Source of the DNA: Reyranella sp.
Lineage (GTDB): Bacteria; Pseudomonadota; Alphaproteobacteria; Reyranellales; Reyranellaceae
DNA: 51,307 bases
Assembly (NCBI RefSeq): GCF_004297265.1
Contig: NZ_SCUT01000060.1
Location: forward strand, 1 to 51,307
Direction of reading: 5' to 3'
Positions 1-7,536 of the stretch are shown here, in pieces (position 1 is the stretch's first letter; each line of letters starts with the position of its first letter). The translations under genes were made by a program, and so were the position numbers. A model generated the notes under the pieces. The model was not told the origin of the DNA and made no database searches. It worked only from the letters and a program-made list of their open reading frames with translations.

Positions 1-57
1 GTCGGCCAGCGCCACCGCATGGTCGTCGGACAGGAGGGTTCTCTTTGCTTTGGACAT
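1..57 (-). CDS. N-terminal fragment of an unidentified protein, cut by window edge
   Basis: Read on the minus strand from the ATG at 57-55, an open frame runs off the left edge and encodes 19 residues beginning MSKAKRTLLSDDHAV. That is too little to name a family. A perfect inverted repeat overlaps the start codon, which would suit an autoregulated repressor, but this is inference. An alternative is that the frame is chance coding and the palindrome belongs to something else. Confidence 0.4.
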   Translation of the reverse strand, partial: MSKAKRTLLSDDHAVALAD

Positions 58-77
58 TTGAATAACTGTTCAAATGT
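54..77. promoter_or_regulatory. Palindromic candidate operator over a start codon
   Basis: The arms ACATTTGAA (54-62) and TTCAAATGT (69-77) are perfect 9-base inverted repeats separated by 6 bases. The left arm contains the ATG of the truncated minus-strand frame. The size and symmetry fit a dimeric repressor of TetR or MarR type. A protein bound here would block translation initiation or early transcription of that gene. Confidence 0.45.
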
Positions 78-114
78 AAGCACGCCGACAACACCCGTCA
101 ACCCATACGAATCG

Positions 115-990
115 TTATGTTATTTCCTCCCGTGGACGTCGAATTGCGATGTCGCAAATCACCGCCGCAACGACGATCGCGCCTCCCGCGAGGGTCGTCC
201 AGCCCGGCGTCTCGCCGAAGGCCAGCCAGACCCAGAGCGTGCCGAGCGGGGTCTGCAGCACCCCGATCAGGGCGCCGCGCGTCGCGGACACCAGCGGCGT
301 GCCCAGCGCCAGCAACAGCAGGCCGAGCCCGAACTGGCTCGCACCGAACATCGCGAGCAGGAGGAATTCCTCCGGGCTCACTGAGAACGGCCGCGCGAAC
401 GGCAGCACGATCAGTGCACACAGGAAGGCCGAGAGCCCGACCGCAGGCAGCATGCTGATCCCGGGATGGCGCCGGATCAGCACCAGCACGACCGACATCA
501 GCACGACCATGCCGAAGGCCAGAAGGTTGCCCGGCAGCCGTCCATCCGACGCCGCAGCTCCCGTCATCACCGCCACACCGAGCAGGGCCGCCACCGTGGC
601 GACCAGCGTCACCCGGTCCTCGCGCTCGCCGATCACCAGCCAAGCGATGCCCGCCGTCACGAAGGGGATCGTGGCGTCGATCACCAGCACGTCGGCCACC
701 GTCGACAGGCGCAGCGCGTTCAGGAAGCACACGGTCGCCAACGCCGAGCACAGCGCGATCAGGAGACCGTCGCGGCCGATGGCACGCACCGCCGGCACGA
801 TCCGCCCCTGCTCCCGCCACTTCAGCATGGCAACGAGGAACAGCCCGCCGAAGACGCCGCGCCAGAACAACATCGTCCAGGCGTCGAGGTCAATCAGCCG
901 CGTGTAGAAGCCGGCGCTCGAATAGGCGACGGCCGAGGCCGCGAGCAGCGCCGTGCCGACGATCGCTTGCCTAGTTCGCGAGGGCGACAC
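115..990 (-). CDS. EamA/DMT-family transporter (drug/metabolite exporter)
   Basis: This is an integral membrane protein of about 291 residues with roughly ten hydrophobic segments arranged as two EamA repeats, the usual form of DMT-superfamily exporters. Seen: WRGVFGGLFLVAML in the first repeat and a second half ending in a membrane segment before a basic tail. The frame is open to 1086, but the upstream part is Ser/Arg-rich and lies inside the RidA-like gene. The GTG at 990, overlapping the end of that gene by 20 bases, gives the family's normal length and suggests translational coupling. The substrate cannot be told. Confidence 0.85.
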   Translation of the reverse strand: MSPSRTRQAIVGTALLAASAVAYSSAGFYTRLIDLDAWTMLFWRGVFGGLFLVAMLKWREQGRIVPAVRAIGRDGLLIALCSALATVCFLNALRLSTVADVLVIDATIPFVTAGIAWLVIGEREDRVTLVATVAALLGVAVMTGAAASDGRLPGNLLAFGMVVLMSVVLVLIRRHPGISMLPAVGLSAFLCALIVLPFARPFSVSPEEFLLLAMFGASQFGLGLLLLALGTPLVSATRGALIGVLQTPLGTLWVWLAFGETPGWTTLAGGAIVVAAVICDIAIRRPREEIT

Positions 991-1375
991 AGTCGATCTC
1001 GAGATCGAAAGGACCGAACCAGCCCGCCGTGCAGACGAAGACGCGCGCGGGCTTGTGGTCTCCGAAATACTCGGCATAGACCGCATTGATGGTCGCGAAG
1101 TAGGCCGGGTTCGAGCAGTAGACGTTGCACTTCACGATTCGGTCGAGGGCCGAGCCCGCGGCCTCCAGGCACGATTTCAGGTGATCGAGCACGCGCCTTG
1201 CCTGCGCATCGATCGGCAGGATGTCGTAGGCACCCGTCTCGGGGTTCACCGGCGGAAGGCCGGAGACGTAGACCCAGTCGCCGGCCCGCACGACCGGCGA
1301 GGTCGGCACGGTGTTGCGTTGGGCGAACCTGGCCAGCGCCGGCACGTGCGGCATGGTCATCTCGATTCGGGACAT
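971..1375 (-). CDS. RidA/YjgF/YER057c/UK114 family protein
   Basis: This 134-residue protein has the chorismate-mutase-like RidA fold. RidA proteins hydrolyse reactive enamine/imine intermediates made by PLP enzymes; relatives take part in other deaminations. Seen: GDWVYVSGLPP near the N-terminus and a C-terminal KPARVFVCTAGW stretch carrying the Arg that binds the substrate carboxylate in the family. The ATG at 1375 is chosen because GAGGAG lies just upstream; the frame extends to 1417 without such a site. It is probably co-transcribed with the EamA exporter and is divergent from the WYL regulator. Confidence 0.85.
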   Translation of the reverse strand: MSRIEMTMPHVPALARFAQRNTVPTSPVVRAGDWVYVSGLPPVNPETGAYDILPIDAQARRVLDHLKSCLEAAGSALDRIVKCNVYCSNPAYFATINAVYAEYFGDHKPARVFVCTAGWFGPFDLEIDCVALAN

Positions 1376-1420
1376 CGATATCTCCTCGGAAGTTGGAGTC
1401 CCGACCCTAGCGACCACCTA

Positions 1421-1438
1421 CTGACAACGTTGTGTCAG
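1421..1438. promoter_or_regulatory. Inverted-repeat candidate operator between ridA-like gene and WYL regulator
   Basis: CTGACA (1421-1426) and TGTCAG (1433-1438) form a perfect 6-base inverted repeat. Nested within it is the 8-base palindrome CAACGTTG (1425-1432). It sits in the short divergent intergenic region, where a YafY/WYL regulator would be expected to act on itself and on the ridA-like transcript. The assignment to this regulator is inference from position. Confidence 0.45.
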
Positions 1439-1467
1439 CAGTGAAATCGGCCCATAAAATGGGCTTC

Positions 1468-2163
1468 ATGCGCCGCTCCGACCGCCTGTTCGACATCATC
1501 CAGCATCTGCGCACGGCGACCGGGCCGGTCACCGCGGCCGCCCTGGCGGCGGAGCTCGAAGTGACGCCGCGCACCGTCTATCGCGACATCGCTACCCTCC
1601 AGGCGCGGCGTGTGCCGATCGATGGCGCGGCCGGGATCGGCTATGTGCTGCGCAAGAGCTTCGACCTGCCGCCGCTGATGTTCACCGCCGATGAGGTCGA
1701 GGCCATCGCCATCGGCGCGCGCCTCGTCCGGCGTCTGCGCGACGCCAAGCTTCAGGAGGCGGCGGACAGTGTCTTTTCCAAAGTTACGGTCGTGCTCCCT
1801 GAAGCCCTGCGCCGCCAGCTCGGTTCGACGCCGTTCTTTGTCTCGCCCGGAGAGACGGCCGAGCCGCGAGGCGTCGATCTCGCCGACGTGCGTGCCGCCA
1901 TCCGCGACAGCCGCAAGCTGCACATCGCCTACGCCGACGAGAAGGGCCGGCGCACCAACCGCACCGTCTGGCCGATCGCCATGGCCTACTATGTCGACGT
2001 CACCTTGGTCGGCGCCTGGTGCGAGCTGCGGGGCGGCTACCGCAACTTCCGAGTCGAACGCATCCAGTCGTCGAAAGTGCTCGACGAGCATTTCGACCAG
2101 GACAATGGCCGCCTGTTCCGCGAATGGTCGGAGCTGCCGAAGGTACGGCCGACGCTTACCTAG
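1468..2163 (+). CDS. YafY-type transcriptional regulator (HTH_11 + WYL domain)
   Basis: This 231-residue regulator has an N-terminal DeoR-like winged helix-turn-helix (LAAELEVTPRTVYRDIATLQ) and a C-terminal WYL domain, with the degenerate signature in YYVDVTLVGAWCELRGGYRN. WYL domains sense small ligands or nucleic acid. I chose the ATG at 1468 because MRRSDRLFDIIQ is the typical family start; an ATG at 1459 and GTGs at 1432 and 1441 are in frame. It is divergent from the ridA-like gene. Its stop shares the four bases CTAG with the stop of the convergent chromate-transporter gene. Confidence 0.88.
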   Translation: MRRSDRLFDIIQHLRTATGPVTAAALAAELEVTPRTVYRDIATLQARRVPIDGAAGIGYVLRKSFDLPPLMFTADEVEAIAIGARLVRRLRDAKLQEAADSVFSKVTVVLPEALRRQLGSTPFFVSPGETAEPRGVDLADVRAAIRDSRKLHIAYADEKGRRTNRTVWPIAMAYYVDVTLVGAWCELRGGYRNFRVERIQSSKVLDEHFDQDNGRLFREWSELPKVRPTLT

Positions 2164-2690
2164 AAGACGTGCAGCGCCGCGACGTTGACGATGGCGCCAC
2201 TGGCCAGCGCCCAGAGCGGATTGCGCCGGGTCGTATAGACGAAGGCCGTCGTGCCGAGGCTGATCAGGACGGTGACGACATCGCGATCCACGGTGCGCAT
2301 CATTGAGATGCCGGACGCCAGCATCATGCCGAGCGCGACCGGGATCAGCCCATCGCGCAGCACCGCGACGGCTGGATGATGCGACCAGCGCGTGAGGGCG
2401 CGGCCGGCAAAATAGGCCAGCGCGCTCGAGGGAATCAGCAGAGCGAGCGTCGCCACCAGCAGGCCCGATAGGCCCGCGACCTGCCAGCCGATCAGGCTGA
2501 CGAAGATCACATTGGGACCGGGCGAGGCATTAGCAATGGCGAAGGCGCTCGCGAACGCCTGGTCGGTCATCCAGCCGTGGATCTCGACGACCTGGCGGTG
2601 GATCTCGGGCAGCAACGCGTTCACGCCGCCGATCGAGACCAGCGACAGGAGGGCGAAGGTTCGCGCCAGCTCGGCCAGCACGCCGGTCAT
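2160..2690 (-). CDS. Chromate transporter, second half-size ChrA subunit
   Basis: This 176-residue membrane protein is one CHR domain with 5-6 hydrophobic segments. Seen: an SIGGVNALLPEI stretch and ASPGPNVIFVSLIGW, matching the glycine-rich and PGP motifs of CHR proteins, which export chromate or related anions. The ATG at 2690 overlaps the stop of the other half-subunit (ATGA), so translation is coupled. The frame is open to 2705, but the overlap favours 2690. Together with its neighbour it equals one full-length ChrA. Confidence 0.85.
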   Translation of the reverse strand: MTGVLAELARTFALLSLVSIGGVNALLPEIHRQVVEIHGWMTDQAFASAFAIANASPGPNVIFVSLIGWQVAGLSGLLVATLALLIPSSALAYFAGRALTRWSHHPAVAVLRDGLIPVALGMMLASGISMMRTVDRDVVTVLISLGTTAFVYTTRRNPLWALASGAIVNVAALHVF

Positions 2691-3250
2691 TTGCGGCGCT
2701 CCCACCAGATCGCCGTGATGGCGGTGGGCACGAGAACGAGGACCACGGGAACCAGCGGCCAGCGCAACAGGCCGATCGCGACAAAGCCCGCGGCGCCGAT
2801 GGCGTAGGAGAAGGGAGTCGGGCGGATGTTGCGGATCATCTTGAGCGCGGTGCCCAGGACGAGGCCGGCCGAGGCCGCCGCGGCGCCGATCAGGGCGGCC
2901 CGCACCTCAGGGACCATGGCGACGCGATCGTAGACCACGGCGAGCGCGGTCACGATCACCAGCGGCATCGCCATCTGCCCCAGCAGGCAGAGAAGAACGC
3001 CGATCAGGCCCTGGTTGCGGTCGCCGAGGATGACGGCGGCGTTGATGGTATTGGGTCCGGGCAGCACCTGTCCGACGCCGAGAAGCTCGGCGAACTCCCG
3101 GTCGGTGAGCCAGCGCTTTTCCTCGACGATGATATGGCGGGCCCACGGCGCCACGCCACCAAAGCCCAGCAGGCCAATCTTGAGGAAGCCGAGGAACAGT
3201 TCCGCCTTGCCGATGTTGCGGCGCGGCATAGCCGAGAGGTCATGCTGCAT
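2687..3250 (-). CDS. Chromate transporter, first half-size ChrA subunit
   Basis: This is one CHR domain of about 187 residues. Seen: LGFLKIGLLGFGGVAPWA at the N-terminus and LGVGQVLPGPNTINAAVILG, the hallmark CHR motifs. It is the upstream partner of a two-gene short-chain ChrA pair and overlaps the second gene by 4 bases. Starts at 3250 (ATG), 3229 (ATG) and 3268 (TTG) are all in frame and none has a strong ribosome binding site, so the exact N-terminus is uncertain. Short-chain pairs form heterodimers of opposite topology in studied cases; whether this pair moves chromate cannot be seen. Confidence 0.83.
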   Translation of the reverse strand: MQHDLSAMPRRNIGKAELFLGFLKIGLLGFGGVAPWARHIIVEEKRWLTDREFAELLGVGQVLPGPNTINAAVILGDRNQGLIGVLLCLLGQMAMPLVIVTALAVVYDRVAMVPEVRAALIGAAAASAGLVLGTALKMIRNIRPTPFSYAIGAAGFVAIGLLRWPLVPVVLVLVPTAITAIWWERRK

Positions 3251-3323
3251 TGCGAGCCAGGATAGCAAATTTCGGTCGACGCGCCTCGCCGACCGTTCCC
3301 AAGCGCGCTAGCCTCACGGCACT

Positions 3324-4214
3324 ATGACAAAGTCCATCTGCCCCATCGATCCGCAGAACCGTCCGTTCTTCGCCGGCGAAGTGTCGGGCATCGACCTCAC
3401 GCATCGGCTGAGCGACGAGGAGGTCGCCTTCATCCACGACGGGATGAACCAGTATGGCGTGCTGGTGTTCCGCGATCAGAAGCTCGACGACGAAAGCCAG
3501 CTCGCCTTCAGCAAACAGCTAGGTCCGCTCGAACAGGCGACGGGAGACATCATGCCGCCGGAGGAACGGCGCATGAGCATGGACCTCAACGACATCTCGA
3601 ACCTCGATCGCAACGGCAACGTGCTGGCGCGCGACGATCGCCGCCGCCTGTTCAGCCTGGGCAACCAGCTCTGGCATTCCGACAGTTCGTTCAAGGACGT
3701 GCCGGCGCTCTACTCTCTCCTGTCGGCGCGCACGATCCCGTCGGCCGGAGGCAACACCGAATTCGCCGATATGCGCGCCGCCTACGATGCGCTCAGTGAG
3801 GCGGAGAAGCGCGAAGTGCAGGACCTCATCTGCCTGCACAGCCAGATCTTCTCCCGCGGCATGCTGGGCTTCGAGGACTTCACCGAGGCCGAGCGCGTGA
3901 AATGGGCGCCGGTGCGCCAGCGCCTGGTGCGCCGCCATCCGGGCTCCGGCCGCCTGTCGCTCTATCTCGCGAGCCATGCGGGCGGCATCGAGGGCTGGCC
4001 GGTGCCGGAGGCGCGCGCCTTCCTGCGCGACTTGACCGAGCACGCCACGCAGCGCCAGTTCGTCTATGCCCATGTCTGGCGGCCGTTCGACCTGGTGATG
4101 TGGGACAACCGGGCCACGATGCACCGCGCCCGCCGCTTCAATTCAACCGAGGTGCGCGACATGCGCCGCACCACGCTCACCAACATCGTCTCCAGCCTGG
4201 AGCAAGCACCGTAG
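3324..4214 (+). CDS. TauD/TfdA-family Fe(II)/2-oxoglutarate dioxygenase
   Basis: This 296-residue non-heme iron dioxygenase has the facial triad visible as H118-x-D120 (in LWHSDSSF) and H267 (in ATMHRARR), with Arg281/282 in RDMRRTTL placed to bind 2-oxoglutarate. The overall pattern, with MWDNRATMHRA near the C-terminus, is that of TfdA-like enzymes, which cleave aryloxyacetate ethers or hydroxylate taurine-like substrates. The substrate here is unknown. It is followed after 3 bases by an MBL-fold hydrolase, so the two are probably one operon. Confidence 0.88.
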   Translation: MTKSICPIDPQNRPFFAGEVSGIDLTHRLSDEEVAFIHDGMNQYGVLVFRDQKLDDESQLAFSKQLGPLEQATGDIMPPEERRMSMDLNDISNLDRNGNVLARDDRRRLFSLGNQLWHSDSSFKDVPALYSLLSARTIPSAGGNTEFADMRAAYDALSEAEKREVQDLICLHSQIFSRGMLGFEDFTEAERVKWAPVRQRLVRRHPGSGRLSLYLASHAGGIEGWPVPEARAFLRDLTEHATQRQFVYAHVWRPFDLVMWDNRATMHRARRFNSTEVRDMRRTTLTNIVSSLEQAP

Positions 4215-4217
4215 AAG

Positions 4218-4955
4218 ATGCGTTTGCAGTTCCTCGGATCCGGCGATGCCTTCGGCAGCGGCGGACGGTTCAATACGTGTTTCCATGTCGAGCGTGCCCA
4301 GCACGGCAATCTGCTGGTGGATTGCGGCGCCTCGTCCATGGTCGCCATCCGCAAGTGGGAGGTCGAGCCGAATGCGATTTCGACCGTCCTGGTGAGCCAC
4401 CTGCACGGCGACCATTTCGCCGGCCTGCCCTTTTTCCTGCTCGATGCGCAGCTGGTCAGCCGGCGCACGGCGCCGCTCCTGCTGGCCGGACCTCCGGGTT
4501 TCCACGACCGGCTGATGACCGTCATGGAAGCGATGTTCGCGGGCTCGACCAAGGTCCCGCGCAAGTTCGCGCTGGAAATCCGTGAGCTGGCACTGCACGA
4601 GCGGGTCGAGATGAACGGCCTCGCCGTCACGCCCTATCTGATGAAGCACTATAGCGGAGCGCCCTCCTACGCTCTCAGGATAGAGACCGAAGGCAAGGTG
4701 CTGACCTATTCAGGCGACACCGAATGGGTGGAGGAGCTGGTCCCGGCGGGCCGCGACGCCGACCTCTTCATCTGCGAGGCCTACTTCTTCGACAAGGTGA
4801 TGAAGTATCACATCGACTACAGGACGCTCGTCGATCACCTGCCGCAGATCGGCGCCAGGCGCACCATCGTCACCCACATGAGCGCCGAGCTTCTCAGCCG
4901 GGGTTCAGAGATCGCGCTCGAAGCCGCGCATGACGGGCTGGTGGTGGAGTTCTAG
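4218..4955 (+). CDS. Metallo-beta-lactamase-fold hydrolase, RNase Z-like
   Basis: This 245-residue MBL-fold protein has the metal motif HxHxDH seen as H61, H63, D65 and H66 in SHLHGDHFAG. A further ligand lies in TYSGDTEW and a late His in IVTHMS. The N-terminal FLGSGDAFGSGGRFNTC is typical of RNase Z/ElaC-like and cyclic-nucleotide-phosphodiesterase-like members. It lacks the long flexible arm of true tRNase Z, so a small-molecule hydrolase is likelier. Its start is 3 bases after the dioxygenase stop, and its own stop shares CTAG with the convergent DHFR-like gene. Confidence 0.82.
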   Translation: MRLQFLGSGDAFGSGGRFNTCFHVERAQHGNLLVDCGASSMVAIRKWEVEPNAISTVLVSHLHGDHFAGLPFFLLDAQLVSRRTAPLLLAGPPGFHDRLMTVMEAMFAGSTKVPRKFALEIRELALHERVEMNGLAVTPYLMKHYSGAPSYALRIETEGKVLTYSGDTEWVEELVPAGRDADLFICEAYFFDKVMKYHIDYRTLVDHLPQIGARRTIVTHMSAELLSRGSEIALEAAHDGLVVEF

Positions 4956-5518
4956 CCCTTCGGCACCCACTCCTCGAGCCGCGTGTTGGTCGCGGGGTCG
5001 AGCATGCGGGTCGCGCGCAGGACCATGCCGTGCCTGGCGAAGACTTCCTCCGGTGTCGCATTCCTGCCGACGCCCGGAAAGACCGGCCGGCCTCGCGGCA
5101 CGCTGGCATCCGTGCGCGTCAGGAAGAAGGTATCGTATCCGATGTTGAGGAACAGGCCGAACACGTCGGTGCCGCCGACCACGGCCAGCGTTCCATCGTC
5201 GAGATCGAGCTTCATCCACGCCTCCTCGAACGGCGCCGAGGCCGGATTCCAAAGGATGGCGTTGGCATTTTCGGGATCAGGGACCACCCGCTCGACCCGG
5301 CGCGTGAGGATGATGCGCCGTCGCGCCGCTTCCTTCGGACCACCTTCCGCGGAGTGACGGCCGTTGGCGACCGCTGCCGCCCGGTCGACCGAATCCTGAT
5401 AGAATTTGTGGTCGGCGGGGATTTTCAGGTTCTCCGGAAAGGATCCGTCCGAAGCCGCGATCATGCCCTCGGTGGAAATGATCGCGAACCCCTCGATTCG
5501 CGGTCGCCTGATGGTCAT
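4952..5518 (-). CDS. DHFR/RibD C-terminal-fold reductase-like protein
   Basis: This is a protein of about 188 residues. The N-terminal PRIEGFAIISTEGMIAASDG resembles the first strand and loop of dihydrofolate reductase or RibD C-terminal domains, and RRIILTRRVERV and VVGGTDVFGLFL match later NADP-binding strands (the GGT/D element). It is an uncharacterised NADPH-dependent reductase-like protein rather than an obvious folate DHFR. The ATG at 5518 has CAGGGG upstream; the frame is open to 5569. I hold the fold call at moderate confidence. Confidence 0.6.
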   Translation of the reverse strand: MTIRRPRIEGFAIISTEGMIAASDGSFPENLKIPADHKFYQDSVDRAAAVANGRHSAEGGPKEAARRRIILTRRVERVVPDPENANAILWNPASAPFEEAWMKLDLDDGTLAVVGGTDVFGLFLNIGYDTFFLTRTDASVPRGRPVFPGVGRNATPEEVFARHGMVLRATRMLDPATNTRLEEWVPKG

Positions 5519-5602
5519 GGACTGCCCCTGAAAGCACCTGATGGGCCTGATAACGAACGACCCGGCCAATCGATGCGGAGCATCCTAGCGCAAACGTGAG
5601 CA

Positions 5603-5621
5603 GCGGGGAAAAGTCCCCCGC
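5603..5621 (-). terminator. Hairpin downstream of the fasciclin gene
   Basis: GCGGGG (5603-5608) pairs with CCCCGC (5616-5621) around a short A-rich loop, about 25 bases beyond the fasciclin stop on the minus strand. There is no clean U-run after the stem, so intrinsic termination is only possible. Confidence 0.3.
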
Positions 5622-5644
5622 CGCCATTACCGAAGCAACAGAGC

Positions 5645-6220
5645 TCAGCCCTTGGGCAGAAGGACCGTATCGATGACGTGGATCACGCCGTTCGACTGCC
5701 TCACATCGGCGATCGTCACCGTGGCAACATTGCCGTTCTCGTCGGTGAGCGTGATCTTGTCGCCCATCATCTTCGCCTGCAGGACGCAGCCGCCCACCGT
5801 CTTGACCGGGTGCGCCCCCTTGTCGTCCGCGATCATCTTGGCGATCGCCGGCGACATCGCGTTCGCGGCTACCACGTGGCACGTCAGGATCTTGGTGAGC
5901 TTGGCCTTGTTTTCGGGCTTCACCAGCATCTCGACCGTGCCGGGCGGCAGCTTGGCGAAAGCAGCATCGGTTGGCGCGAAGACCGTGAACGGTCCCGTCC
6001 CCTGCAACGTCTCGACGAGGTCCGCGGCCTTCACGGCCGCCACGAGCGTCGTATGATCCTTCGAGCTGGCGGCGTTCTCGACGATGTTTTTGTTGGGATA
6101 CATCGCCGCGCCACCGACCATCGGATTGGCCGGTGTCGATGCGGCGGTCTGGGCAATGGCCGGCGTGACGGCCAGCAGGCACAGGGACGCAGCTGCGATC
6201 AGCGTGTGACGCTTGAGCAT
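5645..6220 (-). CDS. Secreted fasciclin (FAS1) domain protein
   Basis: This 191-residue protein is predicted to be exported. It has a signal peptide (MLKRHTLIAAASLCLLAV, cleavage after TPAIA) and one FAS1 domain covering most of the rest. The two conserved FAS1 blocks are seen as GPFTVFAPTDAAFAKLP and ILTCHVVAANAM, and the domain ends with IHVIDTVLLPKG. FAS1 proteins are periplasmic or surface adhesion-type proteins; the exact role is unknown. The ATG at 6220 is preceded by GGAGAG and begins the signal peptide; the frame upstream to 6280 is not needed. Confidence 0.9.
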   Translation of the reverse strand: MLKRHTLIAAASLCLLAVTPAIAQTAASTPANPMVGGAAMYPNKNIVENAASSKDHTTLVAAVKAADLVETLQGTGPFTVFAPTDAAFAKLPPGTVEMLVKPENKAKLTKILTCHVVAANAMSPAIAKMIADDKGAHPVKTVGGCVLQAKMMGDKITLTDENGNVATVTIADVRQSNGVIHVIDTVLLPKG

Positions 6221-6420
6221 GTGTTCTCTCCAGTTGAGGATTGACTCGTCGTTCCAGACCGACGGCGGCGCGCTCGTCACCGGTCAAAAGAGGCCGCGGG
6301 TGTTGCAGCCTCTTCACCCTGTGCTACGCCGTGTTTCCAAGGCCGGTTCATCGCGTCGCGCACACAGTTTTGTGACGTGGCCGCTGTGGGACCCGGTGAT
6401 CCAAAGGGAGCGGGACAGGC

Positions 6421-7509
6421 ATGCGCGTCACGGATCTCAGGACTACCCTTGTCGAGGTGCCGCTCGACCGGCCGACGCGCAATTCGAGCGGCGTCAGCAA
6501 CGACCGCATCGGCGCCGTGCTGATCTTCGTCGACACCGACCTCGGCGTCACCGGCGAGAGTTTTCTGTTCACCCTGGGCGGCCGCCGCATCGAGGTACTG
6601 CGCGCGATGGTCGAGAGCCTGAAGCCCGCTCTGGTCGGAGAAGACATCCGCTATGCCGAGCGCTTCTGGGAGCGGATGTGGCGGGAACTCTACTTCCTCG
6701 GCCACAAGGGCGTGACGATCTTCGGCCTCGCCGGTGTCGACACCGCTTTGTGGGACGCCAAGGGCAAGGCACTGGGACAGTCGGTCACCCACATGCTGGG
6801 CGCCGCGCACGACCGCATCCCGGTCTATTCCAGCGCCGGCCTGTGGCTGTCGGCGACGCCCGACGAGCTGGCGAAGGAAGCCGCCGGCTACGTGGCCGAA
6901 GGCTTCCGCGGCGTGAAGATGCGCGTCGGCAAGAAACACCTCGAGGAAGACGTCGAGCGGGTCGCAGCCGTGCGCAAGGCGATCGGGCCCCGCGTGTCGC
7001 TGATGTGCGATGCCAGCCGCGGCTTCACGGCCGAGCATGCGATCCGCCTCGGCCGCAGGCTGGAGGAGTTCGACCTCACCTGGTTCGAGGAGCCGGTCGC
7101 GCCCTACGACCATCGCGGGTCGGCCAAGGTCGCGGCGGCGCTCGATACGCCGATCGCCAGCGGCGAGACCGAGGCGACGCGCTATGGTTTCCGCGAGATG
7201 CTGGCGCATGGCGCCGCCGACATCTGGATGGCCGATCTCGCCCGCGTCGGCGGGGTCAGCGAGTTCGTGAAGGTAGCGCATCTCGCGGCGGCGCACGACA
7301 TCGCCATCTCCAACCATCTCTTCACGCAGCAGAGCATCGGTCTCCTCGGCGCCTTCGCCAACGCGACCTGGCTGGAATACATGCCCTGGACCTCGAAGCT
7401 CTATCGCGAGTCGATTGCGGTCGAGGATGGCTGCATCGCGGTGCCCGATCGCCCCGGCCTCGGCTTCACCTTCGATCCCGACGCGATCGAGCGCTATCGG
7501 GTGCGGTGA
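6421..7509 (+). CDS. Mandelate racemase/muconate lactonizing (enolase superfamily) enzyme
   Basis: This 362-residue enolase-superfamily protein has metal ligands D197 (LMCDAS), E223 (WFEEP) and E249 (ASGETE), plus the D272 (MADLARVGG) and H299 (ISNHLF) dyad. The spacing is identical to mandelate racemase with an offset of two. The usual Lys-x-Lys is K166-x-R168, so the second base is Arg. This points to the mandelate-racemase subgroup, probably an acid-sugar dehydratase or epimerase-type enzyme rather than a true racemase. GGGAG lies 9 bases before the ATG. It is divergent from the fasciclin gene across a 200-base gap. Confidence 0.88.
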   Translation: MRVTDLRTTLVEVPLDRPTRNSSGVSNDRIGAVLIFVDTDLGVTGESFLFTLGGRRIEVLRAMVESLKPALVGEDIRYAERFWERMWRELYFLGHKGVTIFGLAGVDTALWDAKGKALGQSVTHMLGAAHDRIPVYSSAGLWLSATPDELAKEAAGYVAEGFRGVKMRVGKKHLEEDVERVAAVRKAIGPRVSLMCDASRGFTAEHAIRLGRRLEEFDLTWFEEPVAPYDHRGSAKVAAALDTPIASGETEATRYGFREMLAHGAADIWMADLARVGGVSEFVKVAHLAAAHDIAISNHLFTQQSIGLLGAFANATWLEYMPWTSKLYRESIAVEDGCIAVPDRPGLGFTFDPDAIERYRVR

Positions 7510-7536
7510 GCGCGCGCGCCAAAGTCGTTCCGCGCT

